Source: an uncultured bacterium
Lineage (GTDB): Bacteria; Verrucomicrobiota; Lentisphaeria; Victivallales; UBA1829
DNA length: 38,953 bases
Direction: 5' to 3'
NCBI GenBank assembly: GCA_949292215.1
Contig: CASEYW010000180.1
Location: 1-38,953, forward strand
The first letter of the stretch is position 1. Every line of letters begins with the position of its first letter. Shown piece after piece: positions 1 through 8,900 of this stretch. The position numbers and the translations under genes are program-made. Under the pieces are notes generated by a model, which worked only from the letters and a program-made list of their open reading frames with translations, was not told where the DNA came from and did no database searches.

Positions 1-122
1 ACATGCCGTTCCTCTTCCGGATGTTTATAGTGATCGAATTCATGCTTGAAATGCAGAACGGAAATATCGCTGAACGGGTCGACGTTCAAACAGGTAAAAT
101 ACCGCAGCTTTGTCTTCTTCAT
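1..122 (-). CDS. Unidentified protein, N-terminal 40 residues only (runs off the left edge)
   Basis: A minus-strand reading frame opens with ATG at 122-120 and stays open to the window edge. It begins MKKTKLRYFTCLNVDPFSD and has a His- and Glu-rich stretch (HFKHEFDHYKHPEEE). An AGGA ribosome-binding site lies about 8 nt upstream of the ATG, and a good promoter lies about 100 nt upstream (219-246), so the start is credible. The fragment has no signal peptide. It is too short to assign to a family; a regulator with a cupin-like N-terminus or an enzyme are both possible. Confidence 0.55.
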   Translation of the reverse strand, partial: MKKTKLRYFTCLNVDPFSDISVLHFKHEFDHYKHPEEERH

Positions 123-218
123 ACACATTCCTGTTCCGGAGAGGATTCATATTTGGTTTTTTCAAAGCAGATTCTCCGCAAGGAAAACGCGGGGAAGTGG
201 ATTCCAACATCCTCTTTT

Positions 219-246
219 ACTATACTGAAGAATCTGCAAATTGCAA
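219..246 (-). promoter_or_regulatory. Sigma-70-like promoter for the left-edge gene
   Basis: On the minus strand TTGCAA (246-241), a 16-nt spacer and TATAGT (224-219) form a plausible -35/-10 pair. It is correctly oriented for the partial gene starting at 122 and would give a leader of roughly 90 nt. Confidence 0.45.
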
Positions 247-849
247 TTCCATCCGACCATGTTGGTGCACCGTTTGGGAAAATGGTCGTAAAAAGCCGCT
301 TCAGACCCCACCGGAAAGAAGCAGGAAATAAAGGGAACGCTTTTCTTCCGAATCAGGAAGGTATATAGCTGTGGTCGGATTCCTGCACACAGACGATTTC
401 TTCCCGGAGCAGAAAGAGTCCGGAATTGTACAGTTACGGATATCGGATGAGCGGATCCGCGCAAGTGTCACGATGATTCTGCGTGTGTTGCACGAAAACA
501 TAGTTGAACGGTTGAAATAGATTGGAGCATAGTGTGCCGTTTTTGTTTTTTATTCCTCCGGACAAACTCCGCAATCACCAAAGGACCCTGTGTACCGGGA
601 ACTTTCGGACGCTCAAGATTTACATATTCTTGACCATTTAAGGTTGTAATCCTCTGGATGTGGGCGATGAAGGTTGCCATGTTTCCGGAACTTGTTTGCA
701 GAAGAAACTGTTTGCCGGTGGTTGGAGTGAAAAATTGCTCTCCTCCCTTTTGCAGAGATTTGACAATGATATTGAAAAATTGTATTATTTTCTTCAGTTT
801 CCGATTCCAAATTCTGAAATCGCGTTTAAATTTAGCAATGATATACAAT
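247..849. other. Stretch without a confident gene; possible decayed coding sequence
   Basis: No convincing gene is seen. A minus-strand frame ending at 468 reads in a protein-like way between about 500 and 760 (GKQFLLQTSSGNMATFIAHI, later VNLERPKVPGTQGPLVIAEF). A strong AAGGGAGGAG ribosome-binding-like sequence at 737-752 is not followed by an ATG or GTG in that frame. It may be a relic of a small gene. Its 5' part would overlap the 3' end of the S41-like gene. Confidence 0.25.
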
Positions 850-2718
850 TTATTGAGACTTTTTGAGAGTTTCAAGGACCGTTTGCATAAAAGGGTCTTT
901 GCGAAGAAGCCAGCTGGAATAATCTTTACCAATATTGGAATTTCTATATTTGAAGTAATCGCAGACGCTCATTTTTAAAGGTATTTTTATCTTGCCGTTG
1001 ACTGTATCAAAAGCATTTTTACAGTCGAAAATATCCACATCCGTTGCAACGGAGAAGATTAATCCAGAATTGGGCAAAGCAAGCTGTAATGGTGTAATTC
1101 CCTGTCCAAGAGCAAGTGAAGAAGGAAAACCGATAGAAAACATTGATTGATTTCGATTGCAAAGTGCAAGCAATCCTCCTGTGGATGAATAAATATCTTC
1201 AACAAACAGAAAGAACGGACATGAAAGTTTCAAGGAATTTTTTGCCGGCAGAATGGTTTCTGTGCCTTCTGAGACAGAAAAAACTTGGTTCCCGAGGAAT
1301 TCGATCTTTTTATTTTCTGTCTTACTTGTATGTGGTTGTACCCCTTGTTCTGGTTGAGGATAAATTTCATTTACCATATCTGCATGCTGTTTGCGATAAT
1401 TATTGATCATTGGAGTATCCAATGAAGCCTGCGCAGTTTCATATGTCAATGGCTCGGCAATCAGAAGAGCAAGAATTTTTTTCCATAGAAAATCATTGCC
1501 ACCCAGGTTAAATCTGACATCAAGAATGACTGCCCGGATCTCTTTTTCATTTTTCAGTTCAGCAATTTTGCTTTCATAAAAGGCAAAATCATTCAAATCC
1601 ATTGCAGGTATCCGACAATACAAAATTTTCTCTTTCTTAAAATATTGAACTCTTTTCGGCATCGTTTCCAGAGGGGAATCAGGATATTTGATTTGGATCG
1701 GGTTGCGGGAAACTGAATCCAGAACAATGCACTTGCCTTCCAGTGTCTGGAACTTGAACTTTTCTGATTTCCGGTCCAGAAATACATAAAAGTTATCTCC
1801 GACAGCATCAAAGGCTGAGCCATAAAATATACGCCGCTTAAAATCATATTTATTCAGTTTATCCTGTATCTGTGAAAGCAGTTGCGTTGGCGTTTGATTA
1901 TCAATCGTTAATAAAACTGCTCCACAGGGAAGTTTGTTGCCTGCCTGTAAATGCTCCGCAGCAGCATAAAAATCACCATTATAATATTTTAATTGAACAG
2001 GAATATGGGATTCATTCAGCATATAAAGTTGAACCAGAGCTGACCATGTAACATCAATATCATGGTCTGAGCATTGATAAAGTTTCATTATGGGATGATT
2101 TTTATACCTGTATGGAATTCCACTGAGCCAGAGATGATTTCCTTTACATGCTTTCAACGCATTTGAAAGCAAGGCCGCAAATTCTAAAAAGGATTCTCCG
2201 CCGGTAATTTGTCTGCGATAGCTTGCTAATTTCTTCCAGATGTCGAGGTTGAAGATCACATTATTAATGTGTGCTGCCGGGAATGTTTCTTTCAATTGAT
2301 CAACCATCCGATCGAAATCATGGAGCATCTTTGATTTATTGAGTTTTGGGAAATCAGTATCGGGGATGGAAAGAATGACATGGGATTTTCCATTTTCCTT
2401 AAGCAGAACGGCCAAACGGATTATTCCTTTTTCAAACATAACTCTTACATTAAATAATTGATTACCGTAATGATTAATTGTAATCTTCCTGATTTCAATC
2501 ATTTTTATATAAGCTCCATATTGGGTACGGAAGGACTTATCTGATTTTTGCTGTTCAAAAAGGAATTGATTAATCTCTTCCTGAAGTAACTTATATGTAT
2601 TCCTTTTATCATTGGATTGGATTGCAGAAAAATCACTGGATAATAAGAATAAAGTATATTCTGTCATAAGCAGAAATGAAAGAATCAGTTTCCATATGAA
2701 TTTTATACTATAACTCAT
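850..2718 (-). CDS. S41-family (C-terminal processing protease-like) peptidase, membrane-anchored or secreted
   Basis: This 622-residue protein opens with a hydrophobic segment (residues about 5-27), suggesting a signal anchor or signal peptide. The C-terminal third resembles the S41/tail-specific protease fold: a strand with EIRAVILDVRFNLGGND, then CPFFLFVEDIYSSTGG near residue 510, where S41 enzymes carry the serine nucleophile, then a GFPSSLALGQG segment. The central CGAVLLTIDNQTP stretch looks like the PDZ part. The nucleophile context (SSTGG rather than SASAAE) and a clear catalytic lysine are not canonical, so activity is uncertain. The gene is visibly more AT-rich than the glycosidase genes and stands alone with a small upstream ORF, which suggests acquisition by transfer. 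ATG at 2718 is the only sensible start. Confidence 0.7.
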   Translation of the reverse strand: MSYSIKFIWKLILSFLLMTEYTLFLLSSDFSAIQSNDKRNTYKLLQEEINQFLFEQQKSDKSFRTQYGAYIKMIEIRKITINHYGNQLFNVRVMFEKGIIRLAVLLKENGKSHVILSIPDTDFPKLNKSKMLHDFDRMVDQLKETFPAAHINNVIFNLDIWKKLASYRRQITGGESFLEFAALLSNALKACKGNHLWLSGIPYRYKNHPIMKLYQCSDHDIDVTWSALVQLYMLNESHIPVQLKYYNGDFYAAAEHLQAGNKLPCGAVLLTIDNQTPTQLLSQIQDKLNKYDFKRRIFYGSAFDAVGDNFYVFLDRKSEKFKFQTLEGKCIVLDSVSRNPIQIKYPDSPLETMPKRVQYFKKEKILYCRIPAMDLNDFAFYESKIAELKNEKEIRAVILDVRFNLGGNDFLWKKILALLIAEPLTYETAQASLDTPMINNYRKQHADMVNEIYPQPEQGVQPHTSKTENKKIEFLGNQVFSVSEGTETILPAKNSLKLSCPFFLFVEDIYSSTGGLLALCNRNQSMFSIGFPSSLALGQGITPLQLALPNSGLIFSVATDVDIFDCKNAFDTVNGKIKIPLKMSVCDYFKYRNSNIGKDYSSWLLRKDPFMQTVLETLKKSQ

Positions 2719-2818
2719 TCTGGTTTCCTTCTCTCTTTTGTTTATTGGAAAGTTGCGGACACTTCCTCAACTCCAAAAGTTCCAGTTTCAATTTCATGAT
2801 TTTTGCCTCTCGATTCAT
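2708..2818 (-). CDS. Small ORF (36 aa) overlapping the start of the S41-like gene
   Basis: ATG at 2818 follows AAAAGGA by about 8 nt and encodes a 36-residue, Lys/Glu/Leu-rich peptide (MNREAKIMKLKLELLELRK...) that should be helical. Its TAG stop at 2710-2708 lies inside the first codons of the S41-like gene, an 11-nt overlap typical of translational coupling. A promoter at 2851-2879 sits directly upstream. The function is unknown. It may be a leader peptide that sets translation of the peptidase, or a small partner protein. Confidence 0.45.
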   Translation of the reverse strand: MNREAKIMKLKLELLELRKCPQLSNKQKREGNQNEL

Positions 2819-2882
2819 CTGATTATCCTTTTTCTTTTTGATGTTCTTTCAATATAGCATCAATTTCTTATTTTGTCAGATG
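2819..2882 (-). repeat. Promoter/leader repeat, copy 1 (partner at 17970-18031)
   Basis: Read on the minus strand, the segment runs CATCTGAC, an A-rich tract, GATGCTATATT, AAA..CATC, AAAAG, AAAGGATAATCAG. It aligns with the plus-strand segment at 17970-18031 with a few substitutions and small gaps. It covers the -35, the -10 and the ribosome-binding site of the small ORF. Confidence 0.5.
2851..2879 (-). promoter_or_regulatory. Promoter of the small ORF/S41-like gene
   Basis: On the minus strand CTGACA (2879-2874), a 17-nt spacer and TATATT (2856-2851) form a near-consensus promoter. It lies inside a segment of about 62 bp that recurs at 17970-18031. Confidence 0.5.
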
Positions 2883-2930
2883 AAGTTTTATCTTTTACAA
2901 ACAGAAAGTGTCCAAAATATCCTTATAGTA

Positions 2931-3418
2931 TCACCCCAATGTGGTATGGGGGCCGGAATAGAATCCGGTGTTCTGACGAATTGTAAAAATCAGCCCGCTT
3001 GCTCCAGTGATGTCGACATCCGCCATGAATTCGTCCAGTTCGAAACGATCCGCGAGTTCGTTGATATTCTCCGATGTTTCATTGTTCGGACCGTAAACCT
3101 TCGGCAACAGGTAGTGTACCATCAATCCGGAATTGTCCGCCATCAATCCGGCTCTGGATTTTATTTTCATTACAATTTTTCTTTCTGTGTCAATGAAGAT
3201 TTCAAAACCCCCGTTTCTGTCTTTTCCGCAGTATGGAAATCCAGCTGCGGAGCCTTATAATGTTCATTTCCCCCAAGAACCTGGAATTTACGAAAGACAA
3301 CTACAAAACATACAGTCGCCATCAATGCGAGTGTTCCTCCCGCGCAGATCTGTTCCGACTTCTTTTTCTGCGGGGTAGAATCGTTTCTCTTCTGGAGCTC
3401 CCTGCTGAAACACTTCAT
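2931..3418 (-). pseudogene. Frame-broken single-pass membrane protein, N-terminal part
   Basis: Two consecutive minus-strand frames look like one gene split by a 1- or 2-nt indel near 3168-3172. The first (3418-3170) has a Lys-rich start (PQKKKSEQ), one transmembrane segment (GTLALMATVCFVVVF), then FRKFQVLGGNEHYKAPQL and a hydrophilic linker. The second (3170-2931) continues with MKIKSRAGLMADNSG, then LADRFELDEFMADVD and ends after YSGPHTTLG, apparently truncated. The second frame's ATG overlaps the first frame's stop (TAATG), so two coupled genes are an alternative. There is no ribosome-binding site at 3418. The family is not recognised; the layout (short cytoplasmic tail, one helix, large exported part) would fit a VWA- or secretion-type membrane protein. 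Confidence 0.4.
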
Positions 3419-3953
3419 TCGGAAGCATGGCCTGCACTTTGACGGAGAATAATTTTACAGGATCATGGAACATATCGACCGGAAGCTGGAGCGCCAGCTC
3501 GTTATTTCCGAACTGCGCGCGATGAACTCGCTTTCCGGGCTGGAATTCACCGCTCAATTCTGTAAAGCAGCAGGATTTCCCCCGAAGCAATATATTTCCA
3601 TCCGACGGATCAGCAAGGAAAAAACTTCTGCTCCGGACTCACGATTCTATAAAGGAGATCGCCATGCACACCGTTCGAAAATGAATTCTTCTTTTTCTGT
3701 ATTTTCAAAAATATACAGGTTTTACTCCCACGCAGTATCGGGAGAAAAATCTTCTGGAACTTGCAGAAAGGATAACCTTGCCGATGTTTTTACTGGAATT
3801 CCATAGAGGAAATGATTTTCCCCGATTGCCATACGTGTCATTGTGAGTTGTCTGCTGAGAGCTGGGCCTTTTCCTGACCATGCGCTTCGGATGCAGGGAC
3901 AGGGAAGGTACCCTTTCCCTCCTTCTTTTCCCTTCTTGCATAGGAGATGTGAT
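3419..3953. other. Gene-free stretch, probably decayed sequence, with a hairpin
   Basis: No convincing gene is seen. A minus-strand frame around 3430-3550 reads FGNNELALQLPVDMFHDPVK and may be the decayed 3' end of a gene upstream of the broken membrane protein. A near-palindrome at 3901-3920 (AGGGAA, GGTACC, TTTCCCT) lies just past the end of the AraC gene and could form an RNA hairpin, but no clear T-tract follows it on the minus strand. Confidence 0.3.
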
Positions 3954-4721
3954 TCAAGGCTGGCTTCCGGATGATTTCCGCCTTCTGAACTCGCCTGGCG
4001 GTTTGCCGTGAACTTTGCGGAATGCCCGGATGAAATAATTGGAAGAACTGAATCCGCAAGCCTCCGCAATTTCATCCAGAAAATAATACGGATTTTCCAG
4101 CATTACTCTGGCACGCTCCATCCGGTAGGAATACAGCCAGCGCATCATGCTGCATCCATGGGTTTTCCGGAACAGCATATCCAGATGGCTGACACAGCAT
4201 CCGGCGGCAGAGGCAATTTCTTCGGCGAGCATTCGGGAATTGGAATAGTGTTCCCGCATAAAATCCTGAGCCCGCTGCACATAGAGCGGAAGATTCTGTT
4301 CCCGAGCTTCCAGATGCGATGACAGCCTGGTCCAGACTGCCGCGGCAAGCAGATGCGTTTCCGGCGGCCGGTCTTTTTCTCCCAGCTCAAGCAGGGATTT
4401 CATCCAGCTTTGCAAATGCGGATCTTTTCCGATATTCATGATCTGCACTTTCCCGGGGATCATGGCTTCCGGCAGATCGAATTCCATATACAGCGTTATG
4501 CAGCGTCCCCGTTGATCATGGCGAATTCCCGGCGGAATGATAAAAAGATCAGCTTCCGATCCCCGCAGGAGTTCTCCGCTTGAAAACTTCGAAATGCATT
4601 CTCCCCGAGTCACCAGCACAAGTTCCGTACCGGAATGTACATGCGATGCTATATGTATATCGTGAAACCATGTTTCGCGATAACTGCCGGCATAGGAAAA
4701 TCTGATTTTTGCGTCCATCAT
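3954..4721 (-). CDS. AraC-family transcriptional regulator (module A)
   Basis: This 255-residue protein has an N-terminal cupin-like sensing half (SHVHSGTELVLVTRGECISK, then IIPPGIRHDQRG) and a C-terminal AraC/XylS DNA-binding half from about residue 150. The two helix-turn-helix units are LAEEIASAAGCCVSHLDMLF and LDEIAEACGFSSSNYFIRAF, ending in the family signature HGKPPGEFRRRK. It is transcribed away from the nucleoside hydrolase at 4848 and is the obvious candidate to control that operon in response to a sugar. The start may be the first or second of two adjacent ATG codons (4721 or 4718). No strong ribosome-binding site is seen. Confidence 0.9.
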   Translation of the reverse strand: MMDAKIRFSYAGSYRETWFHDIHIASHVHSGTELVLVTRGECISKFSSGELLRGSEADLFIIPPGIRHDQRGRCITLYMEFDLPEAMIPGKVQIMNIGKDPHLQSWMKSLLELGEKDRPPETHLLAAAVWTRLSSHLEAREQNLPLYVQRAQDFMREHYSNSRMLAEEIASAAGCCVSHLDMLFRKTHGCSMMRWLYSYRMERARVMLENPYYFLDEIAEACGFSSSNYFIRAFRKVHGKPPGEFRRRKSSGSQP

Positions 4722-4765
4722 TAGATTGTGCTGTTAAATCATGGAATATGTAACTGAAATACCTC

Positions 4766-4794
4766 TTGTGTTTTAGCGGATTATCTCTTATAAT
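4766..4794 (+). promoter_or_regulatory. Promoter of the module A operon
   Basis: TTGTGT (4766-4771), a 17-nt spacer and a perfect TATAAT (4789-4794) lie 50 nt before the nucleoside hydrolase start. The weak -35 is what an activator-dependent AraC-type promoter would show. Confidence 0.6.
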
Positions 4795-4847
4795 ATAATA
4801 AACGGCCAGAGATTTTCAACCATGAAAGCAGCAGGAGACGGAGAAAA

Positions 4848-5783
4848 ATGAAACATCGCATTCCCGTGATTCTGGATACGGACCCTGGATCGGACATCGA
4901 CGATTCATGGGCGATCGCAATGCTTTTGAGATCGCCGGAATGTGATTTGCGCCTGATTGCCGCGGCAACAGGAGAGCCATCGCTGCGCGCCCTTGTGATT
5001 ATCCGTCTTCTCGCGGCGGCCGGACGTCCCGGTATTCCTGTTTCCGCCGGACGTCGTTACCAGACAAAGGAAATGGTCTTTCATCTGAATGCTTATCTGA
5101 AGCATACCGGAGATTTGCCCGGATACTATCCGGATGCGGCGGAGTCCATTGTCCGGGCGGTCAAGGAAAGTCCGGAACCCGTCACTTTAATTGCAATTGC
5201 GCCATTGACCAATATCGCCGACGCCTTGAGACTGGAACCGGAAATCGCTTCCAGAATCGACTTCGTCGGCATGTTCGGTTCTTTGTTCCGGCAGTACGGC
5301 GGGAGCAAAGGGCGCTGTGCCGAGTGGAACCTGTGGTGCGATCAGGAATCCGCCGATCTGGTATTCAACCGGACAAAATGGCGATCCATGACGATCACTC
5401 CGCTGGATACCTGCGGAGAGATATTTTTCTCCCGTGCTGAGCTTCTTTCGCTGGAACAGTCGAAAGATCCTCTGATTGCCGAATTGATGACATCATATCG
5501 TTGGTGGCTTGCATCTGTCGAAAAAAAGAGAATCGACCAGGTAACTCTTCCGGTGCGGACATCTTCCCTCTTTGATACGGTGGCTGTCTATCTGGCGCTT
5601 TCCCGGCGGGAACTGCTGGAAATGCGGAAAATCCGTCTCTCTTTTGAGAATGCCGTTCTGCGAGAGGATGAAAACGCACCGAACGAAATCAATGTTGCAC
5701 TCGAATGGAAAGCAAAAGACGCCTTTTTGAAGTTCTTGGCAGGGCGTCTTCTCGAAACCGGATCTCCCAACCGACTTGAATGA
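4848..5783 (+). CDS. Inosine/uridine-preferring nucleoside hydrolase family protein
   Basis: The 311-residue protein begins with the family's calcium- and ribose-binding motif (VILDTDPGSDIDDSWAIAML; the usual form is DTDPGxDD, here with one extra residue). It also has APLTNIADAL, AEWNLWCDQESADLVF (normally AEFN..DPEAA) and DTVAVYLAL near the C-terminus, where the family has a conserved Asp. These enzymes hydrolyse N-ribosidic bonds of nucleosides in the cytoplasm; no signal peptide is present. The start follows an AGGAG site. It heads an operon with a secreted 1300-aa protein and a pseudopilin, an unusual partner for polysaccharide genes, so the true substrate may be another N- or O-glycoside. 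Confidence 0.88.
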   Translation: MKHRIPVILDTDPGSDIDDSWAIAMLLRSPECDLRLIAAATGEPSLRALVIIRLLAAAGRPGIPVSAGRRYQTKEMVFHLNAYLKHTGDLPGYYPDAAESIVRAVKESPEPVTLIAIAPLTNIADALRLEPEIASRIDFVGMFGSLFRQYGGSKGRCAEWNLWCDQESADLVFNRTKWRSMTITPLDTCGEIFFSRAELLSLEQSKDPLIAELMTSYRWWLASVEKKRIDQVTLPVRTSSLFDTVAVYLALSRRELLEMRKIRLSFENAVLREDENAPNEINVALEWKAKDAFLKFLAGRLLETGSPNRLE

Positions 5784-5793
5784 ATGAAATATC

Positions 5794-5825
5794 TTCCGGA
5801 GAAAACCGGAGATACTCTCTTTTTC
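5794..5825 (+). terminator. Weak terminator or attenuator hairpin after nucleoside hydrolase
   Basis: TCCGG (5795-5799) pairs with CCGGA (5806-5810) across a 6-nt loop and is followed by a T/C-rich stretch ending in TTTTT. The stem is short, so read-through into the next gene is likely. Confidence 0.3.
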
Positions 5826-5853
5826 CTTGGCGGAAAATATAACAAAATGGAAC

Positions 5854-5888
5854 GTCCGCTTAACGCGGAAGCGGATTCCGCAACGGAC
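5854..5888 (+). promoter_or_regulatory. Two-step RNA hairpin in the leader of the 1300-aa gene
   Basis: GTCCG (5854-5858) can pair with CGGAC (5884-5888), enclosing a perfect inner stem GCGGAA (5865-5870) / TTCCGC (5876-5881). The structure ends about 17 nt before the AAGGAGG ribosome-binding site. It could stabilise the processed 3' part of the mRNA or regulate translation. Confidence 0.4.
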
Positions 5889-5915
5889 AGCAAACGATGA
5901 AACAAGGAGGTCGCA

Positions 5916-8900
5916 ATGAGTTGGAAAAAAACATGGATTTCCGTATTGCCGCTCGCAGCGGCGGCATTCGGGGTGGAACTGAAAATTCCCCCGGTTCCAT
6001 TTCCGGAAACCGCAATAACGGCAGACATAAAAAAAGCCGATCCGGCAATGGACCGGACCGGTGTTCGGATCGGCGACAAGTTCCTGAAAATCGGGGGCGG
6101 ATACGCCTTTACACAGTTTTTCCATAAGGGAAATCTATTGTTCCAGATGAACGGCAGAATTGCCCCTGCACCGAAATGGGCGCCTTTCCAGCAGTTTACA
6201 ACCCGGTTCCTGGAATCGGAAAAAATCCTCCGGAATGAATGCCCGTTTGAAATCAAGGGCGGGGGGAAGGGCATTTTCCGGCAGACTGTAAAACTGACTC
6301 CGGACGGCAAAATTGCCATGACTTTCCAGTATGATTCCGGAAATATCCCCTTGACAGAAGAGGTTCTCGGAATTGAAATCCCGACCGCGTTCCTGCGAGG
6401 CAAAACGATTCGTTTTAACGACAGGGCCCCGATCCCGCTGCCGGAAAGTGCGGAGGAATATGTGAATGCGGTCCTGCCGAAATCCGGCGGAGGCATCGGG
6501 GGAAAAGGACACGTTTTTCCAAAACCGAAGCGTCTGGAGTTCGCTTGCGGGAATGCGGCACAATCGTTCGCATTCGAGTTTTCTCCGGAGATTACTCTTC
6601 TGGTGATCCACAAGGGCAAGGATAGCACTCAAATCGCACTGAATAAGAAGAAAGGTGTCCCGTTTACTATTGTGCTGGATCCCGGGAACGGTTTTGTTAC
6701 TGAAAAGAAGGGAAATTCCGTCGGTGGTGTCGATTTCATGCAGGAAAACAATTTTCATGTGGCAGTGTTCGATCAGAAAAAGAACTACTTTATCAATCCC
6801 TCGCTGGAATCCGGATTCCGTTATTTCAAAACGGCCGTCGGAGTGGACTGCACAAACGTTCTGTATGACAAAGAGGCCCATTCCGGCAAATTTTCGCTGC
6901 GTCCGACCGGAACTTTTTATTCGGTCGGCGTGGTTCTGAAGCCGGATACAGAATACACGCTCAGCGCATGGATCAAGTCCCTGGATGACCACCCCGCCAC
7001 CATCGGGGTGCATCCGCGGGGCATTCACGGATACTCCTCTTTCCTGAACCGTTTCTCGTTTACAACCAGGCCGCCGCACCGTCAATGGCAGCGGGTCTCC
7101 GGGACCTTCCGGACAAAAGCCTCCATCCATGAACTGACTCTCTGGTTTGAAAAACATGGGAAAAACAATCTCCTGATGGATGATTTTCAGCTGGAAGAGG
7201 GGCGTACAGCGGGGGAATACGCGGGGAATCGGATGGGACTGGAAATTCTGTCGGACAGTCCGGAGAATCCAATGGCGGATGCCGGCAGAAAGAGCAATGT
7301 CCGTCTTGCCGTCCGCGGTCCCGTCGGGCAGACCGGGACTCTGGAGATCCGCGTGACCGATTTTTTCGACCGGAAACTTTTTTCCGGAATCATTCCATTT
7401 AAAATCGGAGAAAAAGGAGAACAGGAGATTCCTTTTTCCGATCCATCCCTTTTTTTAAACGGCATCCATTTATTTTGTGTCACGGTTCGGCCGGACGGCC
7501 TGCCGGAATATACGGATTATTTGCGTTTTTATCAATTTCCTTATGCAGACAATACAAAAAAACATAAAAATCTTCAAAGTACATCTATCTATGGAGGAAT
7601 CAAACCGTTTCTGGGAAGTCCGGAATATGAGCTGCAGCTCCTTCGGATTTCAGGTATCGGGGCTCTTTCCTATCTCGGGGATACCGCGCGGAAAGGAGAA
7701 CGCATGACAAAGGAAGAGTATGAACGGATCGCAAAATACGGACTTTCCGATTTATGGGGCGGCGTCATCTGGTCGAAAAACTGGAAAAATGAGATCAATG
7801 GAAAACCATGGACCTGGAACGGAAAGGCGATCGAACAGCTGGAGGCGTATCCGCCGGAGCTGCTGAAATGGATGGAAGAAATGGCATATCAGCAGACAAA
7901 GGCAAATCCGCATACGACATTCTGGTCTCTTCCTACGGAACCCCGGGGCGTTTACCGGACTCTAGTCCTCGGAAAAAACAAAGAGTATGCAAAACTGATT
8001 CTCGCAATCAACCGGGGAATCATGCGTGCGAACCCGGACGCGGTTTTCAATCCGTACGGCGCATGGAATATGTTCCAGCAGGGCAGAAACGATGTCATCA
8101 GCATTCTCAAGGCCTGCTGGGAACTGGAACCGGAAACCAGATTCAAGGTGATCGATATTCACACCTACCGCTCGTTTCCCGAGTCTCCGGATGTCGAAGA
8201 AGATCTGCTTGCCTTTCTGAAGGCGCTTGCCGAAATCGGATACCCGGACATTAAAATCAAAATAGGAGAGGGCAGTTATTATTATCCGATGATCCGCAAT
8301 TTGCTGAATGTCAATCCCTGGTCGGGCGTCGCACAGAAAGACGGATATTCCCGAATCGTGATTCCTTCCTACGATCTCGGCTGGGGAGAGCGGATCGGCG
8401 CAGCTATGGTTCTGCGCGAAACTCTGGTGTATTACAAGCATGCCGACCGTGTCATTGCCAACTGTTCCTGGTGCCCGGTCAGCATTGACAACCGTCATCC
8501 GGTCGCCTGGACTCTGGCAAATGCCGTTCTGGTCGATCTTCTCGGGAATGCGGATTTCCGGAAGGATATCCGGTTCGCCCCGGGGGCGCGTGCATATCTT
8601 TTTGAAGATGAGAAAAAACGTCCCGTCGCTGCCATCTGGAATTTCGATGAACGCTTTGACCGCGGCATTACCGGAGGAACCTCAATGACGCTGGATCTCC
8701 GGGGCAGAACGGCCGAATGGTTTGATATGATGGGCAACTCCTGTTCTGTTCCGCGGAAAGATGGAAAAGATCGGATCCCGTTAAGCGGATTCCCTGTTTT
8801 CATCCGGATGAAGACCGGTGAGGCGGATCTGCTCGCCGGGGCAATTGAGAATGCGGAGATTGCATCCGCCGCACGTCTTCCGCTTCAGTTTTCCGCAACT

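Noticed and set aside
4822..4851. Nine-codon upstream ORF ending in the ATGA of the nucleoside hydrolase gene
   Set aside because: It has no ribosome-binding site of its own, and its codons are the hydrolase's own AGGAG region; probably chance.
6135..7157. Long minus-strand ORF inside the 1300-aa gene
   Set aside because: It is antisense to a clearly better gene with a signal peptide and ribosome-binding site; its sequence has no domain features.
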